A stretch of 64,000 nucleotides of DNA from the NCBI RefSeq assembly GCF_000708205.1, contig NW_014575548.1, positions 89,131-153,130 on the forward strand, given 5' to 3'. Every line of letters starts with the position of its first letter. Within the stretch, counting starts at the first letter, position 1. The DNA comes from Mixia osmundae IAM 14324 (taxonomy: Eukaryota > Basidiomycota > Mixiomycetes > Mixiales > Mixiaceae). Both the position numbers and the translations under genes were made by a program. Under the pieces are notes generated by a model. It did no database searches, had not been told where the DNA came from, and was given only the letters and a program-made list of their open reading frames with translations. Positions 35,423 to 48,462 of this stretch are shown here, piece after piece.

Positions 35423-37490
35423 ATGGACACACAGTTCATGGCCTCCATGATGCACGCTCTGCCGGCGTAAGTCGCGAGAATGTGGATACAAGTCACATCA
35501 AAGGCTCATCTACCTTCGAAGCAGGCTTTCGAGCCAAGGCTCTCCTTACGTCGCTTCTGACTCGAGCGCCTCAACCAAAGTAGCCTCGAGGGATTCTGCT
35601 GTCGGTCTCGGCTTGCCCAGAGAGCATGCAGAATCAACGGCCTCCAGCACAACCACTCGGGAACGCTTTCACGACTCGTACGAGTCTGCCCAAGATCCAT
35701 ACGTCGCCCCAGACATTCGCGACGATACAGACGCCTCTTCGGTCGAAGATGTTGGAGCTGAGCTCACACCAGACCGCAGAGAGAGCGTGCCCTACGAGAC
35801 AACGAGCAAACTCTTCCCCGCGCCTCGAACTATCGTACAGCACGATCAGACAAAGTCAAATCTGGCCAGTTGGGCGCCCACGGCTGCACCTGTTCCGACG
35901 CAGACTGATAATCTGCCCGAGGTCGGCGAATCCAACATGACAGCGCTACCTATCTCGAAAGTACAGCAAGAGCTCAACTCTGGCCTGCTTGCCATGATGT
36001 CACTACAGATCTTCGAAGATTTGCTGAAGGATCCCTTGGGACGGCATCGCTTTCGAGAGTGGTACATCACCAACAGGGGACATCCTGGCAAAATTGACAT
36101 GTATTGGGACGCGGCCGTCTTTGCGCGCCTGCTCACGCAACTCTCCTTGGGCGCCACGGGCATCCGGCATCTCTACGTTCAAGACGGCGCGCCCTTGCCC
36201 GTCCATCTGACATCGGAAGCCGAGAAGGAAGTCACGAGCACGCTGCTACAGCTCGAAGCCGTGCAATCCTCCTTCCAGATTGCGCAGTCTGAGATTCTGC
36301 AAGAGATGTATGCCTCAGAGTTTCCGGCGTTCGTGAAAGCCAAGCTCGTGCAAGAAGCGCATGTGCAACTTGGCAAGCTACGGCTCGACGCAGAAGGCAA
36401 TAGCTCCGGGCTAGGCGACTGCTGGTGTTTGACGAATCCGAGACTCAAAGATCATCCTATCGTCTTGGCTAGTCCTGGCTTCGAGGATCTGACTGGGTAC
36501 ACGCGCGAAGAGATCTGCGGACGGAACTGTCGCTTCTTGCAAGGTCCATCGTCCTCGCAAGAATCGGTGGGACGGATCCGCGATGCGCTCAACCGTGGCG
36601 AAGGTTGCAGCGAATTGATCCTGAACTACAGGCGATCAGGCCAACCTTTCTACTGCTTGCTGACCATCATGCCACTGAAGTCAAAGTCAGGCGACATCGT
36701 TTACTTCCTTGGCGGCCAAGTCGACGTTGGTTCCAGCTTTGCCAACAAGGGAAATCTCAACGCTTTCCTGCTCGGCGGAGCAGAGGCCACGAATACTGCC
36801 ACCGGTAACAACAGCTTTTCGCCGACGATGGTCGCCTATAATTCTGCTTTGGCTTCGGGTATGTCGGCAAAGCAGAGCTATCGTTCGGCAAGTCAGCGAG
36901 CTGCAGCTGGCACGCTCTATCAGGACGGCAATGACGACAAGTCGCTCTATGATGCTGTCCAGCCGAGGAAGACCTTAGCTTCTCGTATCTTCAGCACTGG
37001 TCGCAGCAAGCGCAACGTGTCTTCGGCCACTATGACGCCCAAGCAGGGCATCGTCGGCGCGGAAGCTTCGCTTGGCGCTACCACTTTGCCAATCGATCAA
37101 CAGATCGAACGCTTCGAGTCTGCCTACACTCGCGTGCTCGTCTTCAGACCTATCAAGACGAAACTCGAAGTTCTCTTCCTGACGCCTATGCTCTTACAAT
37201 ATCTCGGGCAGACAGATTATAATGCCCATCTTTCCCGATATGTCCATAAAGATCTCTTGTCGCTCTTGACAGCTGGCACCAAAGAGGCCACGCGAGCCAT
37301 GCGACGAACTGTGCTTGGTCGAGTCATGCTCGGCAAGCCTTACTCGATCGAATCCGTTGGCGTCAAATGCCTCCATCAGGCAAAGTTGCTCAGAGAGGCA
37401 GACTACACGACCAAGTGGACTCGACTACATATCACGCCACTTCAGGAACGACAAGGCAATGTCGTCGCCTTCACTGCTGTATTTGCTTGA
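35423..37490 (+). CDS. RGS-LOV blue-light photoreceptor
   Basis: Two exons are inferred: 35423-35466 and 35522-37490, giving 670 residues. After a disordered N-terminus comes an RGS-like helical domain at about 170-285 (QIFEDLLKDPLGRHRFREWY). A LOV domain follows at about 300-410, with the flavin-adduct signature GRNCRFLQG (Cys351) and the typical LNYRRSGQPFYCLL and FLGGQVDV strands. This order is that of fungal RGS-LOV proteins such as Botrytis BcLOV4, which bind the plasma membrane on blue light. A basic segment after the LOV core (STGRSKRNVSS) and a conserved C-terminal domain of unknown function fit that family. The ATG at 35423 and the GTAAGT donor give an unbroken frame into exon 2. Photochemistry is inferred from the conserved cysteine. 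Confidence 0.85.
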
Positions 37491-37631
37491 TTCGTGCACA
37501 ATATCTATGCATCATGAGTGTTGGGACGAGGTTCGGCTTTGACCACGATCAGCTCTGCCATCGTCGCGTCATCGTCTATAAGATTGTCCAAGTGCGCTAC
37601 GCTCAGGCTCAGTCGCATACACTCGGGAGCT

Positions 37632-38807
37632 ATGGCCTCTGAGCTACAAGATGTGTCATCGACACTTGGCCACTACATGCTGCAAGGTCAGTCTCTCGTC
37701 AGAGCAGAGGCATGTCGCATCGGATCATACGAGTCATGTCCTACTTTGCAGACGGTCCCCTGCTTCATGGCAACGCTCGAGCATGCAGGCTGATGCTGTG
37801 TCTGTGCAGGATGGACACTCAGCGATCGTATTTGCAGCAAGCGTAGGTCGCTCGACGCTCTACCGGGCCTAGCTGATCTCTTGGACACAGCCGGATGCCC
37901 AGGCGTACCCCTCATGACGAAAGCCAGTCAGCAGTTCTGTGCGAGATGTGATGAGCCACCCGTGGACGGACACTCCTCTCGTCCCCAGCCGATAGCTTCG
38001 GGATCCGTCGTGCCAACACTCGCCCACAAAAGAGCCTCCACCTCAGCCTCTGTCTCTCCCGCCCCGAGTCTGCCTGCACTGGGCGATTTTGAGGATCTCC
38101 GCTCAGGCGCATCGACCCCTCCCACACCTCACTCAACTGCGCCAGGTCAGACGCACGATGAGGAGGAGCCCGAGCTCGTGCAATTCTCGGCGACAGAGAT
38201 AGCACTCCGGCGAGCTCAGTCTGACCGCGCAAGTGAGGCTATTGGCCAATTGCTCCTCAAAGGATGGATCATGCTCGGCGATGCGTGTCCTGATACGTCA
38301 TGCTATGGCGTTCCTCTCATGGCTCGACCAAAGAGAGCCGCTCAGAAAGAGGGGGAGACGCCAGCGAGAGATCCGAGAAGTTTCTGCGTCGTCTGTGAAA
38401 AGAATTACCTTCAGGCGAGCGATATGGCAGCATACGAAGCCTTCCAAGCCGGATCGTCCGAGGCGACGAAGTCTGCGGCGACGGCAACGAGCAAAGACGA
38501 TCAGACAAGCAAGAAGAAGCGAGGGTTTGCTAAGCCTGCAGAAACGAGACCCCTTGCGATCAGGCCCATCGAAGACAGAGCGCGCAAGACTCAGCGGGTC
38601 GACGTGCAGCCGCAGATGGCGCGAGATACTCTCTCACAAGCGAGCGGTGAGCCAAGTCTGCTTGCAGCCTGCGAGGCAATACGCGCCAAGATCGTCCAGC
38701 AAGCAGCCTTGCTGGCCACTTACGACGACGCAGACCGGCTGAAGAGTTCAGCAGAGACGATCTTCACTCTAGCTCGAGCGCTCGAGCAGGTTCACAAATG
38801 TGTATAG
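37632..38807 (+). CDS. Double zinc-binding ZNRD2/SSSCA1-like protein
   Basis: Three exons are inferred: 37632-37686, 37810-37842 and 37891-38807, giving 334 residues. Two copies of the SSSCA1/ZNRD2 zinc-binding module are seen. The first spans three exons: HYMLQGWTLSDRIC, then CPGVPLMTK and FCARC. The second reads LLLKGWIMLGDACPDTSC, YGVPLMARP and FCVVCE. The C-terminal half is charged with a final helix. The family's cellular role is poorly defined. Intron 1 is 123 nt, longer than usual here, and exon 2 is only 33 nt, so the 5' structure deserves transcript support. Confidence 0.8.
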
Positions 38808-38930
38808 TCCGCGTGTGATGTATGTTGTGAGTAGGCTCGATCGGGAGAAGAACAGTCATTGAGCAAGCCTGCAATGTTACAATGCTCGGAGAGATTTGCG
38901 GCGAGTGGTCCTCCTAAGCCTGGCCAGAGT

Positions 38931-39820
38931 TTAGACTTCTGCCAGCGGTGCAGGCTCCTGCGCGGATCAAGACATCAGCATGTGCCCGTACGCAAACACG
39001 GACTCGACCCACCTTGAACTCTGCGCCGACCTTGGCGCCAGTCTCGCCAGATCCAGTTGACTCGCCATGCAGACCAAAGAGGACAGATTGATCGTACTTG
39101 GGCGCCTTGAGGATCTTGACCTTGCGGACGTAGACGTTCTGGAGCGGGTAGATGCCCTGGCAAGACTTCTCGATCTCTCTGCCGATGACCTCTGGCACAA
39201 ACTTGGCGACGAGTTCCTTGAGATCGCACGAGTTTGACTCCCGGATCATGATCTCGAACATCTTTGCACGGATCGCGCGGACTTGGGACGACTTGGCATA
39301 AGTCGTCTTTCGGACTTGGCTCTGGCGCTTCTTCGTGAAGCCGATGGTGAACAGGCGGAGGAGGTAGCCATCCGTCGTCTTCACGTCGACGTGAGCCTCG
39401 ATCAGAGTCTGCCACTTTCGCACGAGCGAGCGGAGCTTGTCAGAGGTAAAGTCCATTCCGTGGAAGTTGGTCAGACAGTTCTTGCCGTTGACTTCGTCTA
39501 TTCTCAGCTTGATCTTCCTGAAGGACTGTTCGTCGTCCTTGTTCAAGTCGGCGAGAGAGAGCTCGATGACCCGTCCCTTGAGACCGTCGGCTGCGTTCTT
39601 CATGCCCTGGCTTCGGTTGACGAGCGTCTTGCCGGCATTGCGAGTCTCGAACATCGAAGGCGCCTTGATGTCGAACCAATCCTTTCGTGAGAAAGGATCG
39701 ACCTTGCTCTTCTTCGAGCCCTTCTTTGACTTTGACAGTCTGCCAACATGCCCCATCAGTCACCTGCTCGTAGTCAGATTGCCCGCGAGGCACTCACCGC
39801 TTGTTCTTTCCTACCGCCAT
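38931..39820 (-). CDS. RPS1: 40S ribosomal protein eS1 (Rps1/S3a)
   Basis: Three exons are inferred: 39820-39798, 39739-39013 and 38957-38931, giving 258 residues, the usual size. The start MAVGKNKR is joined by the first intron to [20 protein letters not shown]. The body keeps [42 protein letters not shown] and [18 protein letters not shown]. The 27-nt last exon encodes EPAPLAEV. It is a structural protein of the small ribosomal subunit. Confidence 0.96.
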
Positions 39821-39985
39821 GCTGTCGAGACTTGTGGCTCACTCGTAAGTTCGCGAGTGGATGCGGCTGAACAGAATTTCTCACGATCTCGCTTGGGCCA
39901 CGTCACTTCGAAGGACGCGCAAAGTCGCGCGACACCGACACATCTGACGTGTTCCTCCAAGGAGCCTCTCTATCGCTAGAAGCGG

Positions 39986-41633
<1,648 letters not shown>

Positions 41634-41703
41634 AGCAGGATGCATGCCTGATGCGTTCGTGAGTTTGCATAATATTAGTGCGTACACATGATTGCGCGCG
41701 AGT

Positions 41704-42738
41704 CTATAGCTCTGTGCGGGTTTCTGTTTGCACTTCTGCTTGCGTCTCCTGCTCCACGTTGCCTGGCTTGCCGTCTCTGAGCTTCGACTCGAGATTGGCC
41801 GCCCATAAGGCGGCACCGATCTGAGTTGTAAAGAGCAGAGGGATCGATACGATGGGTACCAAGCTGAGCGAGAGCGCTGCCACACCGAATCTACCAAGCG
41901 CCTGTCAGTCTAAACCACACGAGCTAGTAAAATAGACGAACCCGGTGTAACCGCCGTTCTGCTTTGCGACGAAGTCTTGCCGATCCTTGCCCTTCAAGCC
42001 CTTGAGCTGGAAGTACCGTTCATGGTATGACGGTCCACTTCTGCTGCCGTTCCAGAGCAGGAAGAGTGCTGTACCAATGCCAGGAATGGCGTTAAGTGGC
42101 AAGGTGATGACATAGCGGAAGATTGAGGTAAGCGAGAAGCGATTGAGTGGCTTCATGATGCTCTTGCCCAGTTGCTGCACCTTGTTCTTACCTATTCTGC
42201 CACCAGAGATCTGTCGCCCGTTCGACACAAGCTCAGAGTGGCCTTTTTGTATCATGACTTCGTCGAAGATCAGATCCAGTGCATCTGCAAGCTGCAAAAA
42301 AAAACCGTCAAGTCCTGTGCACTATATGCTGCGTGCACTTACGAGAAATGCGCGACAGATGAATGTGATGATCGCCGCACTTTCGCTGAGTACGAGTGGA
42401 ACGGCCGCAATGAATGCCAATGGGCCAGAAACAAAGGCCAGCATGCCGACTTGAGGCAGATAGGTCAGAATGAACATCAAGACGACAGTGATCGTGCTCG
42501 CCGTCAGGCACTTGACGAGGACGCCCTTGACAGACATGAGCAGTCCTGGATGCTGTACAGCGTAGAGGATGCCTTGCAAGGGGTACAGATAAGTGCCACT
42601 GCTCGCGAAGTCTTTGCCAAGAGAGGCATATTGCGAGAGCTCTTTGTTGACATCTTGCGCTGCTGCTTGAGCGCTTTTCGATAGCTTCGACTTGGCGGTC
42701 CGAGTGATGCGCGATGTCGAGTCGTCCGAGTTCGACAT
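41704..42738 (-). CDS. EI24/Rrt8-type multi-span membrane protein
   Basis: Three exons are inferred: 42738-42343, 42291-41942 and 41890-41704, giving 310 residues. Several hydrophobic segments are visible ([36 protein letters not shown]), with the family-like [20 protein letters not shown] and GGYTGFGVAAL across the last splice. This matches the EI24 / outer-spore-wall (Lds/Rrt8) superfamily, ER or lipid-droplet membrane proteins of unclear function. The tail is Glu/Thr-rich. The second intron was placed so that the family sequence stays contiguous; a 36-nt alternative leaves extra residues. Confidence 0.78.
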
Positions 42739-42938
42739 GTTCAGCCGAGCGACAGAAGACCAGAGCTTTGACTGTGAGGTCGCTTCTTGCAATGATGCGA
42801 CGTGATGACGTAGCAGCTTTCGAATTTGAGCTTTGGGCCAGTCGCGCTGAGCTCCCGCGCAGAACGCGGTTCGCAGACGATCTACTTCGGCTGCTTTGGA
42901 ACGCGCATAGGCGCCAATCATCAACGCCGCATACGAGT

Positions 42939-44518
42939 ATGGCCTCATATGACTATCTCGGTGCATACTTCAATGATAGTCCAGCACTGGACGGAGGGGC
43001 GTCCACCTTTTCACGGTCCATTGGACCGTCAACAAACCGATATCTCGCCGAGTCAACAAACCTGACGCATTCCAGGCGAGAGGAGCCAGTGATCCACAAA
43101 GTGCAACAGTCTGAGCCAAGACGATCCGCATACTATGGCTCGCATGTCCGTCCGCCATCTAGCATCATTGCCGACGTGCACGAAAGCGGAGTCTTGGGTC
43201 AGACTATCGGGCCAGCCGTTCCTTTTAAGGATGTCAGCAATAAGCAGTCTCGCGATCAGCTCACCGTGCAGATTTCCAAGCCCGAACGATGTTCCAGACG
43301 GATTGTGACGCCTACACAGCAAGAGCAACGCGAACGCCGGGAGAGGCTGCGACCGCAGCTTGAGCAGAATCACTTTGTTGCACCTCTTAGCACATCTCGC
43401 GAGCCTGGCAGGGATTCAGCCCCGGGACGTGTGCAGGCCATGCAGCCCTTACAATCTGAACGCTTCTCGCAGGCAGCAAAGGAGGCAGAAAGCGATCACA
43501 GGCATGCAGCGCAACGGGAACGGATACACGAAAGGCCTCCTCCCCAGCAAGTCGAGCGCAAACAACGACCGTACTCTGAGCATCTTCCACTACCATCCGA
43601 CCGTCTAGCAGAACGTCGACAGTCGGCTCCCGACTGGCCGCAGGCGACGTTGCAAGCTCCGCCACTCGAAGAGGATACACGCAGGCGCTCGCACGATGGT
43701 CGATCTCGCGAACGTCGACGTGACCCGGAAGCAGTTCGACCCAAGGAGCAAGTCCGTCCTCAGCCTGCATCTCAGCCAATCGTACAGTCCCGTCAAGAGC
43801 TCGTGCGACCGCCTTTGAGTAGCATCGTCATGTCTCGCAAAGTCGTCGTCGTGGGTGATGGAGCGTGCGGAAAGACCTGTCTGCTCATCGTTTATACAGA
43901 GAACCGTTTCCCAGAGGTACGCTCCCGGATCGATCTGGTGTTACGTGGCTCATCTGAAGAGCAGGCATATGTGCCGACGATCTTTGAAAATTATGCCACG
44001 TTTGTACCAGACCCTTCCTCCTCTGCCGACTCTGAGAGACTTATCGAGCTCATGCTGTGGGATACTGCCGGTCAAGAAGAGTATGATCGATTGCGACCCC
44101 TATCGTATCCTGAAGCCTCAATTATCCTCGTCTGTTTCGCCGTCGATTATCCTGCTTCGCTGGCCAATATAGAGGACAAGGCGAGTATCGACTCAGTGTC
44201 TAGAGGCGGTGCTAACAGTCAGCACAGTGGTCGCCGGAAGTTTCGCACTTCTGTCCAGATGTGCCGCTCATCATCGTGGCGAACAAGATCGATCTGCGTA
44301 AAGATTCACAGACGATCGCGATGCTGAAAGCGCAAGGCACGGCACCCATCACGACAGAGCAAGGCATTGCAGTTGCCAAGCGACTCGGAGCACGCTATGC
44401 AGAATGTTCAGCACGCACAGGTCAAGGCGTTAGGGAAGTCTTCGATCTCGCGCTCAGAGAAGCTATCAAGACGCGCTCTTGGGCAGGCAAGCGCAGACGC
44501 AAATGTGGGATCCTATGA
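42939..44518 (+). CDS. Rho4-like GTPase with long N-terminal extension
   Basis: Three exons are inferred: 42939-43916, 43965-44180 and 44228-44518, giving 494 residues. The GTPase core begins near residue 298: P-loop GDGACGKT, switch [10 protein letters not shown], switch [24 protein letters not shown], and a polybasic CAAX end KRRRKCGIL for geranylgeranylation. The sequence [20 protein letters not shown] resembles fungal Rho4, which acts in septation and exocytosis. The first ~297 residues are open, Arg/Gln/Pro-rich and apparently disordered. Translation from the ATG at 43830 would give an ordinary 198-residue GTPase. Intron 1 (48 nt) is stop-free and in frame; intron 2 is GC-AG (AAG|GCGAGT). 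Confidence 0.85.
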
Positions 44519-44565
44519 TGGCCCGACGCGAAACTGATGACCATGTTGTTTATTGCACACTATTG

Positions 44566-46441
44566 TCACAACGTCAACGTAAAGGTTCGTAAAGCAGCGT
44601 CGCTACCTGCAGAGACGATTGTCGTTGTATCTCGCCAGACCACACCGTTGACACCGCCGGGGTGGGCACTCTGTCAGGAGATCAGGACTCTCAGCTGGCC
44701 GTTACGCTCAAAGTCAATGCCTACTGACCTTGATCTGGGTGTTACGCATAGGTTTCTCGACAGACCAGACGATGACATTGGTGTCCAATGATCCGCTGAC
44801 CGCATGCTTGCCATTTGCACTGAATGCGATGCTCTGCACTCGAGCAGTGTGGAAGACCCATTGCGAGATTGCAAGAGCAAAGTCGGGCGCTTTGTACACG
44901 AGAATCTTGCCACTTGCATCGCCTGCTGCTATCAGTGATCCTGCAGGGTCAAAAGCTAGCGCAGAGATGGCTGATCTATTGTTGATGAGGGTATGTTTGA
45001 GCTGCGGTTGAATGTGTCCGCCAGCGTCGTAGATGTAGACTTTGCCATCATCTGCGCCCACAGCTAGCAGCCCGCTCTCCGGATGCGCTGCGAGAGCAGT
45101 GGCAGTGTAGTCCAGTGAGAGATCTGCCTTGCTATTTGATGTGATATGTGTGACGGTCGAGGCCGTGAGCACAAAAATCGAACCGTCTTTGCCAGCTGCG
45201 ATGCCTTTGGGTTGTCCGCTGGTCGCAGAGGTGTTCGAGCTGAAGCCTGTGCCTGTGTTGTCGAGCTCCCGCAGAGTATCGTCCATTCCTATGGAACGGG
45301 TCGTGCCTTTGCTATCGCTGACGATCCCTACGATTTGATTTGTGTGATGCGACCCACCCAGTGGCGCGCAGATGCCCGCAGGGTCGAACGTGTACATCTG
45401 GCCATCGTACGAGCCGGAGAAGAGCCGACCCTTTGCATCGCATGCAAGTGCAGTGATGCCCCTCTGGTGTCCGTACAGCGCGTTGACCTCTGTTGCATTT
45501 GGGCTGCGCGAGATGAGATTGATTTCGCCTGACAGTGATAGCGAAACGATCTGATCCGGCCTGACCCACGCAAGCGCTACTTGCTGGTTCCCAACAGCAC
45601 TGCCGAGCTTTGTCTTGATCTCGCGAGTGTCTATAACGCGTCGCTCAGGCACGCTATAGAACTTGACTGTGCCATCTGCACTGCATGTAGCGAGCTCCTG
45701 TCCAGAAGGGCTGAAAGCGATGCCAAAGATACCGCCAGTATGTCGATCCGGACCATCGAAGGGACCGATGAGCTCGCCTGATTTGCCATCGAATAGCAGA
45801 ACCGTTCGGTCAGATGAAGCCGTGGCAAAGTACTTGCCGCCTTCTTCGCTGGAATATGCAACGCAATTGACAAAGCCAGTATGCTTCTGGAGCGAGAGGG
45901 TGTACTTGTACGGGACATTGCTCAAGAGTACGGCAGTCGAATCGTCAGACACCGTCACTGCCCTGAAAGGTCTTTCGCTTTTGATGGCAATACCGTTGAT
46001 AGGCTTGGAATGGCCGATGATCTCGCCGACTGAGCTGCCCGTGTCCACGGAGAAAGCGTGACCAGATCTCTCCTTGCCCTCGCCGACGGCTATGATCCTC
46101 TTTGACTCCCCATCCCAGGCGATAGCATTGATTCGACCAGCGAAAGGTTTGAGCTCGAGCTTTAGCACTTGATCCTCTCCTACCGCATCCCAAACGCGCA
46201 CAGTGCCCGTTACATCGCCCGAAGCGATATAGAAGCCTGATGGCGACCACGCTACTGCGCTCGTCTCCTTGACATGACCAAAGTACGCGAGCGTCGGGGA
46301 CGAATCGTCGAGTGAGCGAATGAAGATACCGCGGCCGTTGCAGTACGCTATCCGCTCGCCTTTGGGATCTAGAGCGATAGAGGCCGATTTACCCCGGATT
46401 GTACTGGGCGAGGGAGGGTGGACAGCGCCTTTGCTGACCAT
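44566..46441 (-). CDS. AIP1: Actin-interacting protein 1 (WD40)
   Basis: Two exons are inferred: 46441-44729 and 44670-44566, giving 605 residues, the family length. Some 12-14 WD repeats form the double propeller of Aip1; the N-terminus reads PSTIRGKSASIALDPKGERI. Other family marks are GDVTGTVRVWD, YSSEEGGKYFATASSDRTV and GSLDTNVIVWSVEKPMRN, with a short last exon HPGGVNGVVW. Aip1 works with cofilin to disassemble actin filaments in cortical patches. The start chosen is the ATG just before the conserved first strand. Confidence 0.92.
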
Positions 46442-46686
46442 GCCGAGCTCGAAGTCGGTGACGCGGTGACGTGGAGCTCTCTGGAGTCGATCGAGGTTCG
46501 GCAGACCGCGACGGGCACATAGCCGAAGAAAGCATTCGTGCCCTATCACCTCGTCCTTCCTCCGCACAGATTGACGAGTGGCAAGATGGCAGCACATCCA
46601 GTCACACGAATGATCTCGCCATCGTGCGCTCTTACCTTTGCGTCTGCTTGCCACCACATTGACAGAAAGTACACAGGACATGGGCG

Positions 46687-48373
46687 ATGATCGAGGACAA
46701 GTTCTCAGACTTTGGCAAGGAGACGCTAGCCAAGGTTGTCGATTTCGTCGAGGCAAGCTCTAGGTTACTATCTCATACTTGTGCAGAGACTTACATCGTC
46801 TCTGGTTTGCAGTATGAAGTCACGCCAGCAGAGGGCATCTACCATGCGCAGATCTCCAAGGACCCGTCACAGAGATGGAAGTCTATCCCGCCCATCCTTG
46901 CCGATCTCCAGAGCAAGGCAAAGTCGCTCGGTCTCTGGAACCTGTTCCTGAGCAAGGCACACTACCCAGAGTACGCCTACCCCGCGTTTTTGCGCTCTTT
47001 ACATGGCTGACCACTCCTCGACTAGCCATGGCGTACCGCTGACAAATCTCGAATATGCGGTCATGGCCGAGATTCTTGGTCGTACAGGGCACCTAGGCCC
47101 TCAGGCCACAAACACTTCTGCACCGTCAGTCGCCACTCGATACGTGACGGGCTAGGCTCACAAATGCTCACAGTGATACCGGTAACATGGAAGTGTTCGC
47201 ACGCTATGGCACAGACGAACAGAAGAAGCAATGGCTAGAACCACTCCTGCGTGGCGAGATTCGATCTGCCTTTGCTATGACAGAAAAGGGCGTCGCATCA
47301 TCTGACGCGACCAACATCCAAACGAGCCTGCGCAAAGACGGCAACGAAATCGTCATCTCTGGTCGCAAGTGGTGGATCTCGGGCGCAGGTGATCCACGCT
47401 GCAAGGTTCATCTCGTCATGGGCAAGAGCGATCCCGACAACAGCAACAAGCATCGTCAGCAGTCCATCGTCTGGATCCCCGCCGATGCGCCTGGCGTGAC
47501 GATCGTTCGACCTATGCAAGTCTTTGGCTACGACGATGCACCAGAGGGGCATATGGAGGTCCTCTATGACAATGTCAGAGTGCCAGAATCAAATCTTATC
47601 GCCGGATGGGGGCGCGGCTTCGAGGTCATTCAGGGCCGTCTTGGTCCAGGCCGTATCCATCACTGGTGCGTCTCTCGCTGCCTATTTGATGCTTCGGCTA
47701 ATATCAGGACAGTATGCGAGCGATCGGAATCGGCCAGCGCGCTTTGGACTTGATGATCACACGCGTGACTGATCTCGAGCGAAAGACGTTCGGCAAGCAT
47801 CTATACGAGCATGGTCAGTTCATAGCAACCTTGCCACCGAGCTTGCCTGATCTCTTGATCCCAGGTACGATCGTGTCCGGTATTGCAAAGTCACGCATGC
47901 AAATCGACCAAGGCCGACTGCTCGTATTGACTGCAGCTCATCAGATTGACAAAGGCCAGCAAGGCTCTATCACAGCACCGACTGATGGCTCACAGTATCT
48001 GATGACAGTCCGCGCGAAAGGTGCCATGAAGGATATCGGCATGGCCAAGGTCGTCGTACCTGCTATGGTCGGCGAGGTGCTCGATCGAACCATGCAAGCC
48101 TATGGCGCAGAGGGCATATGTCAAGACACATACCTCGCACAAGCATGGGCAGGTGTCCGCACCCTCCGCTACGCAGATGTATGTACTTGCTCTCCTCTAG
48201 CATAGGCAGAAGCTGACCCGTCGATCGATCGACAGGGACCCGACGAGGTCCATACGCTTCAGATTGGCATTATGGAACTCAAGCGAGCCAAGGACCTGCA
48301 CGAGAGGCTTGCAAAGGTGATCGAGGCCGAGGAAAGCCTCGCCAAAAAGCATGGGATCAAGCATCATTTGTAG
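46687..48373 (+). CDS. Acyl-CoA dehydrogenase, ACAD10/11-like
   Basis: Seven exons are inferred: 46687-46752, 46813-46970, 47026-47124, 47174-47665, 47713-47813, 47865-48178 and 48236-48373, giving 455 residues. Signatures are [49 protein letters not shown] and [20 protein letters not shown], ending in a helical bundle. The layout resembles ACAD10/11, which oxidise unusual or long-chain acyl-CoAs; the substrate is not predictable. No kinase-like N-terminal domain is present. The first intron (60 nt) is GC-AG (GAG|GCAAGC), stop-free and in frame; removing it joins VVDFVE to YEVTPAEG as in homologues. No clear targeting signal is seen. Confidence 0.9.
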
Positions 48374-48462
48374 TCTTTCACTTATGCATCTGTGACACGT
48401 GCACGCGAGGTTTTGTTCGAGCTTTGACATTCCTCGCCATCGATGTCAACTTTGATATCACG

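Noticed and set aside
41902-41937. A 36-nt intron in the EI24-like gene
   Set aside because: It is shorter than any confident intron here and leaves four extra residues; a 51-nt intron gives the contiguous family sequence.
44181-44227. Reading through the GC-started stretch in the Rho gene as coding
   Set aside because: The read-through frame leaves the conserved GTPase sequence; removing 47 nt restores [15 protein letters not shown].
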